A stretch of 64,000 bases of DNA, taken from contig JANIIK010000702.1 in the NCBI GenBank assembly GCA_027704905.1, forward strand, positions 1 to 64,000, in the 5' to 3' direction. Each line of letters opens with the position of its first letter. Within the stretch, counting starts at the first letter, position 1. A program made the position numbers and the translations under genes. Below, piece after piece: positions 49,796 to 61,600 of the stretch. This DNA comes from Muraenolepis orangiensis (taxonomy: Eukaryota > Chordata > Actinopteri > Gadiformes > Muraenolepididae). The notes below the pieces were generated by a model that was not told the origin of the DNA, made no database searches, and was given only the letters and a program-made list of their open reading frames with translations.

Positions 49796-51333
49796 AGGGT
49801 TACATATATAGACTAATAGATAGAGATTGGATTGGGACAGGGTTACATATATAGACTAATAGATAGAGATTGGATTGGGACAGGGTTACATATATAGACT
49901 AATAGATAGATTGGATTGGGACAGGGTTACATATATAGACTAATAGATAGAGATTGGATTTGGACAGGGTTACATATATAGACTAATAGATAGAGATTGG
50001 ATTGGGACAGGGTTACATATATAGACTAATAGATAGAGATTGGATTGGGACAGGGTTACATATATAGACTAATAGATAGAGATTGGATTGGGACAGGGTT
50101 ACAGATATAGACTAATAGATAGAGATTGGATTGGGACAGGGTTACATATATAGACTAATAGATAGAGATTGGATTTGGACAGGGTTACATATATAGACTA
50201 ATAGATAGAGATTGGATTGGGACAGGGTTACATATATAGACTAATAGATAGAGATTGGATTGGGACAGGGTTACATATATAGACTAATAGATAGATTGGA
50301 TTGGGACAGGGTTACATATATAGACTAATAGATAGAGATTGGATTTGGACAGGGTTACATATATAGACTAATAGATAGAGATTGGATTGGGACAGGGTTA
50401 CATATATAGACTAATAGATAGAGATTGGATTGGGACAGGGTTACATATATAGACTAATAGATAGAGATTGGATTGGGACAGGGTTACAGATATAGACTAA
50501 TAGATAGAGATTGGATTGGGACAGGGTTACATATATAGACTAATAGATAGAGATTGGATTTGGACAGGGTTACATATATAGACTAATAGATAGAGATTGG
50601 ATTGGGACAGGGTTACATATATAGACTAATAGATAGATATTGGATTGGGACAGGGTTACATATATAGACTAATAGATAGAGATTGGATTGGGACAGGGTT
50701 ACATATATAGACTAATAGATAGAGATTGGATTGGGACAGGGTTACATATATAGACTAATAGATAGAGATTGGATTGGGACAGGGTTACATATATAGACTA
50801 ATAGATAGAGATTGGATTGGGACAGGGTTACATATATAGACTAATAGATAGAGATTGGATTGGGACAGGGTTACATATATAGACTAATAGATAGAGATTG
50901 GATTTGGACAGGGTTACATATATAGACTAATAGATAGAGATTGGATTGGGACAGGGTTACATATATAGACTAATAGATAGAGATTGGATTGGGACAGGGT
51001 TACATATATAGACTACTAGATAGAGATTGGATTGGGACAGGGTTACACATATAGACTAATAGATAGAGATTGGATTGGGACAGGGTTACATATATAGACT
51101 AATAGATAGAGATTGGATTGGGACAGGGTTACATATATAGACTAATAGATAGAGATTGGATTTGGACAGGGTTACATATATAGACTAATAGATAGAGATT
51201 GGATTGGGACAGGGTTACATATATAGACTAATAGATTGGATTGGGACAGGGTTACATATATAGACTAATAGATAGAGATTGGATTGGGACAGGGTTACAT
51301 ATATAGACTAATAGATAGAGATTGGATTGGGTT
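49796..51333. repeat. 43-bp minisatellite, about 36 copies
   Basis: Unit begins ACAGGGTTACATATATAGAC and ends AGATTGGATTGGG. Variants are a 41-41 bp-class short unit lacking AG(A) before ATTGG, TTTGG for TTGGG, ACAGAT for ACATAT, and single substitutions. The order of variants repeats over nine units in the first half. There are no unique spacers, so this is not a CRISPR array. Confidence 0.98.
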
Positions 51334-51390
51334 TTTGCATTGAATACTTTGGTTCATCTTAAATTGACGGACGGCGTAGCTTTCTCTGTT

Positions 51391-51427
<37 letters not shown>

Positions 51428-51581
51428 TATTAATATTTATGTTTTTTCAGGAAATGGAAAACATCCCATTGTAACAGTTCACAGGTCACCTATTGAAGTA
51501 CATTTGCTTATGGCTCCAAAACAAATGAAGACCAAGACCAAATGTACATGCTTATAAGAAATAAATCATGTTTTACGTTAG

Positions 51582-51670
51582 GGGGGGAACACAGAAAGCA
51601 TGAGAAGGTGGAGGACCACACCCTGCAGTACCTGGTTGAACCACTGCTGGTATATGTAGATTATATGTAG
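51582..51670 (+). pseudogene. Possible NITR-type tail exon remnant
   Basis: After an acceptor-like TTACGTTAG, the frame reads EHRKHEKVEDHTLQYLVEP and stops at 51668-51670. It resembles the tail exon of the NITR-like genes (GDHEKD..., 5487) and puts a tyrosine in LQYLVE. No Ig or membrane exon is nearby. Weak evidence. Confidence 0.3.
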
Positions 51671-52159
51671 ATCAACATTTATAATGTGCACTACTGTACA
51701 TAGGGCCACTGCAATATTGTATACACTATATACAATGTTATATGGTCCTTTTAAACCTGCTTATTTAGTTCAGATTAGTTTATTATATTTTATTATAATT
51801 TACATATTATTTTATTATATTATATTTTTCAATTGCTGTTTGTAAGAGTGACCGTGAGGATTGCTACACAATGTGTGTGACAAAATGACAATAAAGGCAT
51901 TCTAATTCAGATTTACTCCCAAATAAAACCCCAATGTGAAACGCAAGCTCCTACTCGCACAGTAAGAAACACAACACACCCTTTTAATAAAGTCACTGCA
52001 CGAATCAACTTGTATTCATGATTCTGGTTACACATGATTGTTCTGTATACATGATTGGAGATGGAGGAGGGGCCCACAGCTCTTGGTCCATCTTGGTCAC
52101 TCAGCTGTTGCCCGCTGCTCCCCAGCACAGCTGTTGGGGGAACAACAGCGCCCTCTGCT

Positions 52160-52300
52160 GGGTGTAGCTCCGCCAGCGCTCCTCGTCCCCCTCGTGGGTC
52201 AGGTACCGGCGGCCAATCCGCTGCTCGGAGGCCCGCAGGTCGCACCACAGCTGGAAGTCCTGGTTTACGGAGAGACACATTATGGGATGGATTAAAGCCA
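52160..52300 (-). pseudogene. PRKD-like C-terminal exon
   Basis: The minus strand reads NQDFQLWCDLRASEQRIG, then RYLTHEGDEERW. This matches the C-terminal end of protein kinase D (consensus YQTWLDLRELE..IGERYITHESDD.RW), just after the kinase domain. It has drifted from that consensus but is open over this stretch. It lies downstream, on the minus strand, of the kinase pieces at 53.6-54.1 kb, the correct gene order. Confidence 0.7.
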
Positions 52301-52471
52301 CTATTATTATATTCTGTCATCTGTTTATCTATTATAGGCTATTATTTTGTATCGTTTAATTGTATTTTTATCACTTTTTCGATTATCTTCACTTCATTTG
52401 TAAAACACTTTGAACTGCCTCGGTATCAAATGTGCTGTAGAAATAAAGTCGACAATTGGGAGAGCGTCCAC

Positions 52472-53288
52472 CCAGATGCATGATGAACGGATCCCCCATG
52501 CGTGCGTGGTGTGTGTGTGTGCATGTGTGTGTGTGTGTGTGTGTGTGTGCATGTGTGTTTTCATCTCACCTGCAGCCAGGGGTGTCCCAGGGCCTTCCCA
52601 GGGCCTTCCCCACACTGAACCTCCTCCTCCCGGACACCTGGAGTAGTTTCTGATCAGACTCACTGCTGGGGGGGGGGGGGGGACGGGGGGGGGACAAGAG
52701 AGAGACCAAAAGGAAGGAGGAGTTTAGGCATTTACGCATACACCTTGCATACACCTTGCACACACACAAACACACACACCCACACGCGTGCACACCCACA
52801 CGCACACACACAACCTCTCTCCTATGATTATATAAGATTATATTAGATTAAAATCGAATCTTATCTTAGGAGAGAGGTTTATATAGCGTGTGGGGTCAGC
52901 TTCAGACATGGTGGCTATCGTCGATGCGGTACCCTCGGTCGCTACCTTAGCTAACGGCGATAACCTTCGGTACGATCCTGTGACTTACTTACACACAAAT
53001 GCATAAATAGTTACGGCCCCTCCCTATCTGCAAGAACTCACCACTCTACAAACCTCCACAGCAGCACCCTCAGAGCTGCTCCTCAGGGCCCCAGTACTAA
53101 GCTCCACCCCATGGGGGGCGGGGCCTTTTGCTCAGCTGCGCCCCGCCTGTGGAATGGCCTTCCTCATCATCTAAGGGGAACCACAGACCCTGGACTCTTA
53201 AGACCTAAAAAAAACTTTTGATTTAGGAAGGCCTTTTCATGTTAAAACTAGTGTTCACTATTGTTAGGGGCGGCAGTAGCTCAGTCTG
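52472..53288. repeat. Segment duplicated at 21012-21796
   Basis: Counterpart of 21012-21796. Here the SINE at the right end is complete (to about 53512). Confidence 0.85.
52990..53240 (+). mobile_element. LINE C-terminal remnant (L2-like), second copy
   Basis: Counterpart of 21500-21760. Confidence 0.55.
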
Positions 53289-53512
53289 TTGGGACTTGGG
53301 ACTTGGAAACCGGAAGGTCGCTGGTTCAAGTCCCCGAAAAAACACCTGGGCACTGCAGAGGTGCCCTTGAGCAAGGCACCAGACCCCTACACTGCTTCCC
53401 GGGCAGCTGTAGATACAATAGCTGCTCACTGCTCCTTATACCAGGATGGGTTAAATGCAGAGAAACACATTTCACTGTGTGTGTGCATGTATGAGACCAA
53501 TAAAGAGGATTC
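53270..53512 (+). mobile_element. tRNA-derived SINE
   Basis: GGCGGCAGTAGCTCAGTCTG head, B-box GGTTCAAGTCC, CCCTTGAGCAAGGCACC core, TAGGATGGG-like tail (CCAGGATGGGTTAAATG) and an AATAAA-like end. Confidence 0.85.
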
Positions 53513-53654
53513 AATCCTCCAGATTTAGATTTAGTCATTTTATTTTGTGTTTCTTTGCTATGTTGTTAACCTTGTAAGCACTCACAAAGTGCAATACAAA
53601 TAAAATGCTTTGTTTATTATTTATTCATTACAGTAGCCATCGTGGCCATCGTCC

Positions 53655-53942
53655 CTAGTGTGGATGCGGTTGCCGCGGTAACCCAGTTCCTCTCCCCGCC
53701 CCCCGTGGGTACATGAAGGTGGCGTTGGTGATCTGCTGGCCCACGTCCTCGTCCTCGATTAAGGGGAAGGTGCCGCTGAGGCTGACGTAGGCGACCACTC
53801 CACCGACCACATGTCCAGCGAGCGGTTGTAGCCGCCGCCGCCGTGCAGCACCTCGGGCGCCAGGTAGTCGGGCGTGCCCACCACCGAGCGGCGGAACGAC
53901 TTCTCGCTGATGATGCGGGCGAAGCCGAAGTCTCACAGCTTC
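53655..53942 (-). pseudogene. PRKD-like kinase-domain exon, broken
   Basis: The minus strand encodes DFGFARIISEKSFRRS, VVGTPDYLAPEVL, GYNRSLDMWSV and YVSLSGTFPLIEDED. That is the activation loop and following region of protein kinase D, with both activation-loop positions (S-F-R-R-S context) present. A TGA (plus 53933-53935) replaces the cysteine before DFG, and one base is missing after MWSV, shifting the frame. No splice acceptor is seen at its start. Confidence 0.85.
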
Positions 53943-53987
53943 ATATCACACACAATAGACACACACACACACACACACATTTCCGTT

Positions 53988-54100
53988 ACCTGCAATATGG
54001 TGACCTCGTTCTTCAGCTGGCCTTCCTGGTTGGTGGGGAAGCGTCTCTTGTCGATCACCTTGATGGCCACCGAGCGGCCGGACGTCCTGTGGGTGCCTGC
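53988..54100 (-). pseudogene. PRKD-like kinase N-lobe exon
   Basis: The minus strand reads HRKTSRSVAIKVIDK, then RFPTNQEGQLKNEVTILQ, followed by GTAACG. This is the N-lobe of protein kinase D, including the VAIK lysine. The exons that should lie between this and the DFG exon (catalytic loop) are missing, since only about 45 bp separates them. Confidence 0.85.
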
Positions 54101-54204
54101 AGACGAGGTGGAGACAGGAAGTAGAATTCACCCAGCAGTACAGACAACAACAAGCCACAATCTGAGTGGAGGACCATCCGCGTTAGTGACCCACGTTATG
54201 TACG

Positions 54205-54520
54205 CTATGTAGTGAAATCCTTCATTCTCTACTCCCTCTCTAGTAGTTCAATTTAGAGGACTATACAGTGAAATCCTTCCCTCATTTCTTACTCCCTCTC
54301 TAGTAGTTCAATGTAGAGGACTATATAGTGAAATCCTTCCCTCATTCTCTACACCCTCTCTAGTAGTTCAGTGTAGAGGACTATATAGTGAAATCCTTCC
54401 CTCATTCCCTACTCCCTCTCTAGTAGTTCAATGTAGAGGACAATATAGTAAAATCCTTCCCTTGTTCCCTACACCCTCTCTAGTAGTTCAATGTCGAGGA
54501 CTATATCGTTAAAAAACTTT
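54205..54520. repeat. 60-bp tandem repeat, about five copies
   Basis: Exact 60-bp spacing of TAGTAGTTCAATGTAGAGGA followed by CTATATAGTGAAATCCTTCC. Confidence 0.95.
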
Positions 54521-54559
54521 GGGACACTACTGGAGTCTCCGTTAATGACGTCATTGCTG

Positions 54560-54955
54560 TCTCATAATTAGACGTCCCAGATCGTACACACACCTGTACA
54601 CGATCACATTGTCTAATTGCCAATCACCTCACCTGGGGTATATATACTTTGTCTATCCTTTACCCCAGCGTGAGGTCGTTACTTTATACTGCACGTGGTT
54701 CTTCCGTCTGTTTGGTACCCGGCGCCAGCCTACTACCCGTTCGGTACTACGCACCTCGACATCCCGGTACGCAGACTCCTCCCCCGTCCCGGACTACTCG
54801 TCGGTCTACTACCTGCCGGTACTCCGCGGATCGACCTCCCCGTTTACCCTTGTGTTTTGTGTGTGCTTTTGGAATAAAGCCGCTCGTATCGCTCCACTGT
54901 GTCGTTGTCTGCGTTCGGGGTCCAACCCACACCCCTCATCGAGTCTTGTCTTTAC
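54560..54955 (+). mobile_element. LTR-like element related to the solo LTR at 43920
   Basis: Shares CCTGGGGTATATATNC, CCCAGCGTGAGGTCGTTACT, CTGCCGGTACTCCGCGGATC and a GGAATAAAGCCG polyadenylation region with 43920-44410, in the same orientation. Ends and target duplication are not clear. Confidence 0.75.
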
Positions 54956-55042
54956 ATGTAACATCAGATGAGAGGTAGAGGGGGTAGACAGTGTAAGGGG
55001 GGGGGGGGTCAGTCAGGTCAACAAGGATTTGTCAGTTCACAG

Positions 55043-55292
55043 TTTTAGTTTATACTTTGGGCCACCCCCACCTCCTCCTCTTCCTCCGGCCCCCCGTCTC
55101 CACCACTGCTCCACATGGGCATCAGGGCGCGCCGCAGGTCCCTCTCCCGGGCCGGCACCTCCTTGTGGGCCAGCACGCAGTACACAGCCACGCCCGTCAC
55201 CACCTCCAAGGAGTGGGGCTGGTCCCCCTATAAGGCGGCAACAGAAAGCTCCACGGGGCCCCTGACCTGCAGCACCTCAGAGAGAAGGATCT
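55043..55292 (-). pseudogene. PRKD-like PH-domain exon (second half), with stop
   Basis: The minus strand reads EILLSEVLQVRGPVELSV, then a TAG (plus 55228-55230), then HSLEVVTGVAVYCV and RRALMPMW. This lines up with the second half of the protein kinase D PH domain (IPLSEIL...HCFEIVTA...ALMPV). The stop replaces a codon within the domain. Other readings need a 39-bp intron, which is unlikely. Confidence 0.75.
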
Positions 55293-55295
55293 CCT

Positions 55296-55428
55296 AGGAG
55301 GGAGGAGGAGGAGGAGGAGGAGGAGGAGGAGGAGGAGGAGGAGGAGGAGGAGGAGGAGGATAGAGGAGGAGGAGTAGGAGGAGGAGGAGGAGGAGGAGGA
55401 GGAGGAGGAGGAGGAGGAGGAGGAGGAA
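55296..55428. repeat. GGA trinucleotide array
   Basis: Nearly pure (GGA)n purine strand, interrupted by ATA and GTA. It lies directly beside the PRKD-like PH exon. A second array is at 58125-58196. Confidence 0.97.
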
Positions 55429-55827
55429 GATGAATGAGTAAGTGAACCATGGATGATGATATAAAACACCAACTTAATTTATTTGGTCAGCAGTTGCCCC
55501 AAAAAGCAGTTACACACAATGTAAAACAATGTTAAAATAAAAGTAAAATAAATTGTAAATTTGTACATCTTTTTTTATTTTTATTTTTATTTTTGTATTA
55601 AGATTGATTTCTATATATTTAAGAAAACACTCCTCTCCTCTCTGCCATAATGTCATTTGTGTCTGGACCGTAGAAAGAATGGGTGCATTAACTCCATTTC
55701 ACCACTAGGGGTCACTGGAACTGTAGACGGGAGCAAGACGGACATCGAGCGAGTGAGTGAGTGGTTTCCAAAGGTGAACCAGAGCGCCGGTGGAGGTGGA
55801 GCAGCGAGCCGGCGGCCACCTCAGTAC

Positions 55828-55920
55828 CTTGTAGAAGTTGCTGCTCCCCTCGTTCTGGTACAGAGTGATGCTCTTCCAGTCCAACACCCAGTAGTGACGT
55901 TTCCTCTGGGACACAGTGGG
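55828..55920 (-). pseudogene. PRKD-like PH-domain exon (first half)
   Basis: The minus strand reads SQRKRHYWVLDWKSITLY, then QNEGSSNFYKVL. This matches the start of the protein kinase D PH domain (RKRHYWRLD.K.ITLFQN...YYKE). Open over this stretch. It is repeated at 58590-58670. Confidence 0.75.
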
Positions 55921-55939
55921 ACAAAAGGAATACCTGAGC

Positions 55940-58066
55940 CAGAGTGTGTGTGTGAGTGAGTGAGTGAGTGTGTGAGTGACTCAGTGAGTGATTAATCATT
56001 GAGTGAGTGTGTGTGAGAGAGTGAGCAATCAGTGAGTGAGTAATTATGGAGTGAGTAAGTTATTCGTGCGTGATCAGTGAGTAATAAGTGAGTGATCAGT
56101 GAGTGATCAGTAAGTGATCGGTGAGTGATCAGTGAGTGATCAGTATGTGATCAGTGAGTGGTCAGTGAGTGATCAGTATGTGATCAGTGAGTGGTCAGTG
56201 AGTGATCAGTATGTGATCAGTGAGTGGTCAGTGAGTGATCAGTATGTGATCAGTGAGTGATCAGTGAGTGATCAGTGAGTGATCTGTGAGTGAGTGATCA
56301 GTGAGTGATCAGTAAGTGATCAGTGAGTGATCTGTGAGTGAGTGATCAGTGAGTGATCAGTGAGTGATCAGTGAGTGATCAGTAAGTGATCATTGAGTGA
56401 TCAGTGAGTGAGTGATCAGTGAGTGAGTGATCAGTGAGTGAGTGATCAGTGAGTGATCAGTGAGTGATCAGTCAGTGATCAGTAAGTGAGTGATCAGTGA
56501 GTGAGTGATCAGTGAGTGATCAGTGAGTGATCAGTGAGTGAGTGATCAGTGAGTGATCAGTAAGTGATCAGTGAGTGATCAGTAAGTGGTCAGTAAGTGA
56601 TCAGTGAGAGATCAGTGAGTGAGTAATCAGTGAGTAATCAGTGAGTGAGTGGTCAGTGAGTGATCAGTGAGTGATCAGTGAGTGAGTGATCTGTGAGTGA
56701 TCAGTGAGTGATCTGTGAGTGATCTGTGAGTGATCCGTGAGTGATCCGTGAGTGATCTGTGAGTGAGTGATCAGTGAGTGATCAGTGAGTGATCAGTGAG
56801 TGATCAGTGAGTGATCAGTGAGTGAGTGATCAGTAAGTGATCAATGAGTGATCAGTGAGTGATCAGTGAGTGATCAGTGAGTGATCAGTGAGTGATCTGT
56901 GAGTGAGTGATCAGTGAGTGATCAGTGAATGATTAGTGAGTGATCAGTGAGTAATCAGTGAGTGAGTGATCTGTGAGTGATCTGTGAGTGATCTGTGAGT
57001 GATCAGTGAGTGATCAGTGAGTGAGTGATCAGTAAGTGATCAGTGAGTGATCTATGAGTGATCAGTGAGTGAGTGATCTGTGAGTGATCAGTGAGTGATC
57101 AGTGAGTGATCCGTGAGTGATCCGTGAGTGATCTGTGAGTGAGTGATCAGTGAGTGATCAGTGAGTGATCAGTGAGTGATCAGTGAGTGATCAGTGAGTG
57201 AGTGATCAGTAAGTGATCAATGAGTGATCAGTAAGTGATCAGTGAGTGATCAGTGAGTGAGTGATCAGTGAGTGATCAGTGAGTGAGTGATCAGTAAGTG
57301 ATCAGTGAGTGATCAGTAAGTGATCAGTGAGTGATCAGTAAGTGATCAGTGAGTGAGTGATCTGTGAGTGATCTGTGAGTGATCTGTGAGTGATCAGTGA
57401 GTGATCAGTGAGTGAGTGATCAGTAAGTGATCAGTGAGTGAGTGATCAGTAAGTGATCAATGAGTGATCAGTAAGTGATCAGTGAGTGATCAGTGAGTGA
57501 GTGATCAGTGAGTGATCAGTGAGTGAGTGATCAGTAAGTGATCAGTGAGTGATCAGTAAGTGATCAGTGAGTGATCAGTGAGTAATCAGTGAGTGAGTGA
57601 TCTGTGAGTGATCTGTGAGTGATCTGTGAGTGATCAGTGAGTGATCAGTGAGTGAGTGATCAGTAAGTGATCAGTGAGTGATCTATGAGTGATCAGTGAG
57701 TGAGTGATCTGTGAGTGATCAGTGAGTGATCAGTGAGTGATCCGTGAGTGATCCGTGAGTGATCTGTGAGTGAGTGATCAGTGAGTGATCAGTGAGTGAT
57801 CAGTGAGTGATCAGTGAGTGATCAGTGAGTGAGTGATCAGTAAGTGATCAATGAGTGATCAGTAAGTGATCAGTGAGTGATCAGTGAGTGAGTGATCAGT
57901 GAGTGATCAGTGAGTGAGTGATCAGTAAGTGATCAGTGAGTGATCAGTAAGTGATCAGTGAGAGATTAGTGAGTGAGTGATCAGTGAGTGATCCGTGAGT
58001 GATCTGTGAGTGATTGATCAGTGAGTGATCAGCGAGTGATCAGTGAGTGAGTGATCAGTAAGTGAT
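55940..58066. repeat. 11-bp GATC satellite, first array
   Basis: Tandem GTGATCAGTGA, with 4-bp GTGA insertions (GAGTGAGTGA) and variants TCTGTGA, TCCGTGA, CAGTAAG and CAGTATG. Longer blocks also repeat inside it. It ends abruptly at a second copy of the PH exon. Confidence 0.97.
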
Positions 58067-58124
58067 CAGCTCCACGGGGCCCCTGACCTGCAGCACCTCA
58101 GAGAGAGGGCTCTCCTGGGAGGGA
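58066..58124 (-). pseudogene. Duplicate of PRKD-like PH exon (second half), partial
   Basis: Matches 55240-55292 (LSEVLQVRGPVEL on the minus strand); the rest of the exon is replaced by the satellite. Confidence 0.75.
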
Positions 58125-58589
58125 GGGAGGAGGAGGAGGAGGAGGAGGAGGAGGAGGAGGAGGAGGAGGAGGAGGAGGAGGAGGAGGAGGAGGAGGGAAG
58201 AGGAAGATGAAGGAGTGAGTGAACCATGGATGATGATAAAAAACTCATGCCAACTTAATTTATTTGGTCAGCAGTTGCCCCAAAAAGCAGTTACACTCAA
58301 TGTAAGTTGAAAAAATTACGTGTATAATAAATGTAAATTTGTACAACTATTTTTGCATTAAGATTGATTTCTATATGTTTAAGAAAACACTCCTCTCCTC
58401 CTGCCATAATGTTATTTGTGTCTGGACCGTAGGAAGAACGGGTGCATTAACTCCATTTCACCACTTGGGGTCACTGAAACTGTAGACGAGAGCAAGACGG
58501 ACAGCGAGCGAGCGAGTGGTTTCCAAAGGTGAACCAGAGCGCCGGTGGTGGTGGAGCAGCGAGCCGGCGGCCACCTCAGTACTTTGTAG

Positions 58590-58672
58590 AACTTGCTGCT
58601 CCCCTCGTTCTGGTACAGAGTGATGCTCTTCCAGTCCAACACCCAGTAGTGACGTTTCCTCTGGGACACAGT
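58590..58672 (-). pseudogene. Duplicate of PRKD-like PH exon (first half)
   Basis: Matches 55828-55920 with an N to K change (SSKFYKVL). The surrounding region 58200-58690 repeats 55430-55940 at an offset near 2755. Confidence 0.75.
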
Positions 58673-58689
58673 GGGACAAAAGGAATACC

Positions 58690-61600
58690 TGAGTGAGTGA
58701 GCCAGAGTGTGTGTGTGAGTGAGTGAGTGAGTGACTCAGTGAGTGATTAATCATTGAACGAGTGTGTGTGAGAGAGTGAGCAATCAGTGAGTGAGTAATT
58801 ATGTAGTGAGTGAGTTATTTGTGCGTGATCAGTGAGTAATAAGTGAGTGACCAGTGAGTGAGTGATCAGTGAGTGAGTGAGTGATCAGTGAGTGAGTGAG
58901 TGATCAGTGAGTGAGTGAGTGATCAGTGTGTGATTGATCAGTAAGTGATCAGTGAGTGATCAGTGAGTGATCAGTGAGTGGTCATTGAGTGGTCATTGAG
59001 TGATCAGTGAGTGGTCATTGAGTGGTCATTGAGTGATCAGTGAGTGATCAGTGAGTGATCAGTAAGTGATCAGTGAGTGATCAGTGAGTGATCAGTGAGT
59101 GATCAGTGAGTGATCAGTGAGTGGTCATTGAGTGATCAGTATGTGATCAGTGAGTGGTCAGTATGTGATCAGTAAGTGATCAGTGAGTGATCAGTGAGTG
59201 AGTAATTATGGAGTGAGTGAGTTATATGTGCGTGACCAGTGAGTGAGTGATCAGTGAGTGATCAGTGAGTGATTGGTCAGTGAGTGATCAGTGAGTGATC
59301 AGTGAGTGATCAGTATGTGATCAGTGAGTGGTCAGTGAGTGATCAGTATGTGATCAGTATGTGATCAGTGAGTGGTCAGTAAGTGATCAGTATGTGATCA
59401 GTGAGTGATCAGTGAGTGATCAGTGAGTGAGTAATTATGGAGTGAGTGAGTTATTTGTGCGTGATCAGTGAGTAATAAGTGAGTGAACAGTGAGTGAGTG
59501 ATCAGTGAGTGATCAGTGAGTGATTGATCAGTGAGTGATCAGTGAGTGATCAGTGAGTGATCAGTATGTGATCAGTGAGTGGTCAGTGAGTGATCAGTAT
59601 GTGATCAGTGAGTGGTCAGTGAGTGATCAGTGAGTGATCAGTATGTGATCAGTGAGTGATCAGTGAGTGATCTGTGAGTGAGTGATCAGTGAGTGATCAG
59701 TAAGTGCTCAGTGAGTGTTCTGTAGTGAGTGATCAGTGAGTGATCAGTAAGTGATCAGTGGGTGATCAGTAAGTGATCAGTGAGTGATCAGTAAGGGATC
59801 ATTGAGTGATTAGTGAGTGACTGATCAGTGAGTGAGTGATCAGTAAGTGATCATTGAGTGATTAGTGAGTGACTGATCAGTGAGTGAGTGATCAGTAAGT
59901 GATCAGTGAGTGATCAGTAAGCGATCAGTGGGTGATCAGTAAGCGATCAGTGAGTGATCAGTAAATGATCATTGAGTGATCAGTGAGTGAGTGATCAGTG
60001 ATTGATCAGTGAGTGAGTGATCAGTGAGTGGTCATTGAGTATCAGTATGTGATCAGTGAGTGGTCAGTATGTGATCAGTGAGTGATCAGTGAGTGATCAG
60101 TGAGTGAGTAATTATGGAGTGAGTGAGTTATTTGTGCGTGATCAGTTAGTAATAAGTGAGTGACCAGTGAGTGAGTGATCAGTGAGTGATCAGTGAGTGA
60201 TTGATCAGTGAGTGATCAGTGAGTGAGTAATTATGGAGTGAGTGAGTTATTTGTGCGTGATCAGTGAGTAATAAGTGAGTGAACAGTGAGTGAGTGATCA
60301 GTGAGTGATCAGTGAGTGATTGATCAGTGAGTGATCAGTGAGTGATCAGTGAGTGATCAGTATGTGATCAGTGAGTGGTCAGTGAGTGATCAGTATGTGA
60401 TCAGTGAGTGGTCAGTGAGTGATCAGTGAGTGATCAGTATGTGATCAGTGAGTGATCAGTGAGTGATCAGTGAGTGAGTAATTATGGAGTGAATGAGTTA
60501 TTTGTGCGTGATCAGTGAGTAATAAGTGAGTGACCAGTGAGTGAGTGATCAGTGAGTGATCAGTGAGTGATTGATCAGTGAGTGATCAGTGAGTGATCAG
60601 TATGTGATCAGTGAGTGGTCAGTGAGTGATCAGTATGTGATCAGTGAGTGGTCAGTGAGTGATCAGTGAGTGATCAGTATGTGATCAGTGAGTGATCAGT
60701 GAGTGATCAGTATGTGATCAGTGAGTGATCAGTGAGTGATCAGTGAGTGATTGATCAGTGAGTGATCAGTGAGCGATCAGTGAGTGATCAGTATGTGATC
60801 AGTGAGTGGTCAGTGAGTGATCAGTATGTGATCAGTGAGTGGTCAGTGAGTGATCAGTGAGTGATCAGTATGTGATCAGTGAGTGATCAGTGAGTGAGTG
60901 AGTGATCAGTGAGTGAGTGAGTGATCAGTGTGTGATTGATCAGTAAGTGATCAGTGAGTGATCAGTGAGTGATCAGTGAGTGATCAGTGAGTGGTCATTG
61001 AGTGGTCATTGAGTGATCAGTGAGTGGTCATTGAGTGATCAGTATGTGATCAGTGAGTGGTCAGTATGTGATCAGTGAGTGGTCAGTGAGTGATCAGTAT
61101 GTGATCAGTGAGTGGTCAGTGAGTGATCAGTGAGTGAGTAATTATGGAGTGAGTGAGTTATTTGTGCGTGATCAGTGAGTAATAAGTGAGTGAACAGTGA
61201 GTGAGTGATCAGTGAGTGATCAGTGAGTGATTGATCAGTGAGTGATCAGTGAGTGATCAGTGAGTGATCAGTATGTGATCAGTGAGTGGTCAGTGAGTGA
61301 TCAGTATGTGATCAGTGAGTGGTCAGTGAGTGATCAGTGAGTGATCAGTATGTGATCAGTGAGTGATCAGTGAGTGATCTGTGAGTGAGTGATCAGTGAG
61401 TGATCAGTAAGTGCTCAGTGAGTGATCAGTGAGTGATCAGTAAGTGCTCAGTGAGTGTTCTGTGAGTGAGTGATCAGTGAGTGATCAGTAAGTGATCAGT
61501 GGGTGATCAGTAAGTGATCAGTGAGTGATCAGTAAGTGATCAGTGAGTGATCAGTAAGTGATCAGTGAGTAATCATTGAGTGATCAGTAAGGGATCATTG

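Noticed and set aside
49796..51333. CRISPR-like array
   Set aside because: Regular repeats but no unique spacers, and the context is vertebrate; it is a minisatellite.
52055..52483. Plus-strand 142-codon ORF
   Set aside because: Antisense shadow of the PRKD-like C-terminal exon on the minus strand.
55197..55472. Poly-serine/leucine ORF (and poly-arginine ORF at 58062)
   Set aside because: Translation of the GGA/TCC array, not a gene.
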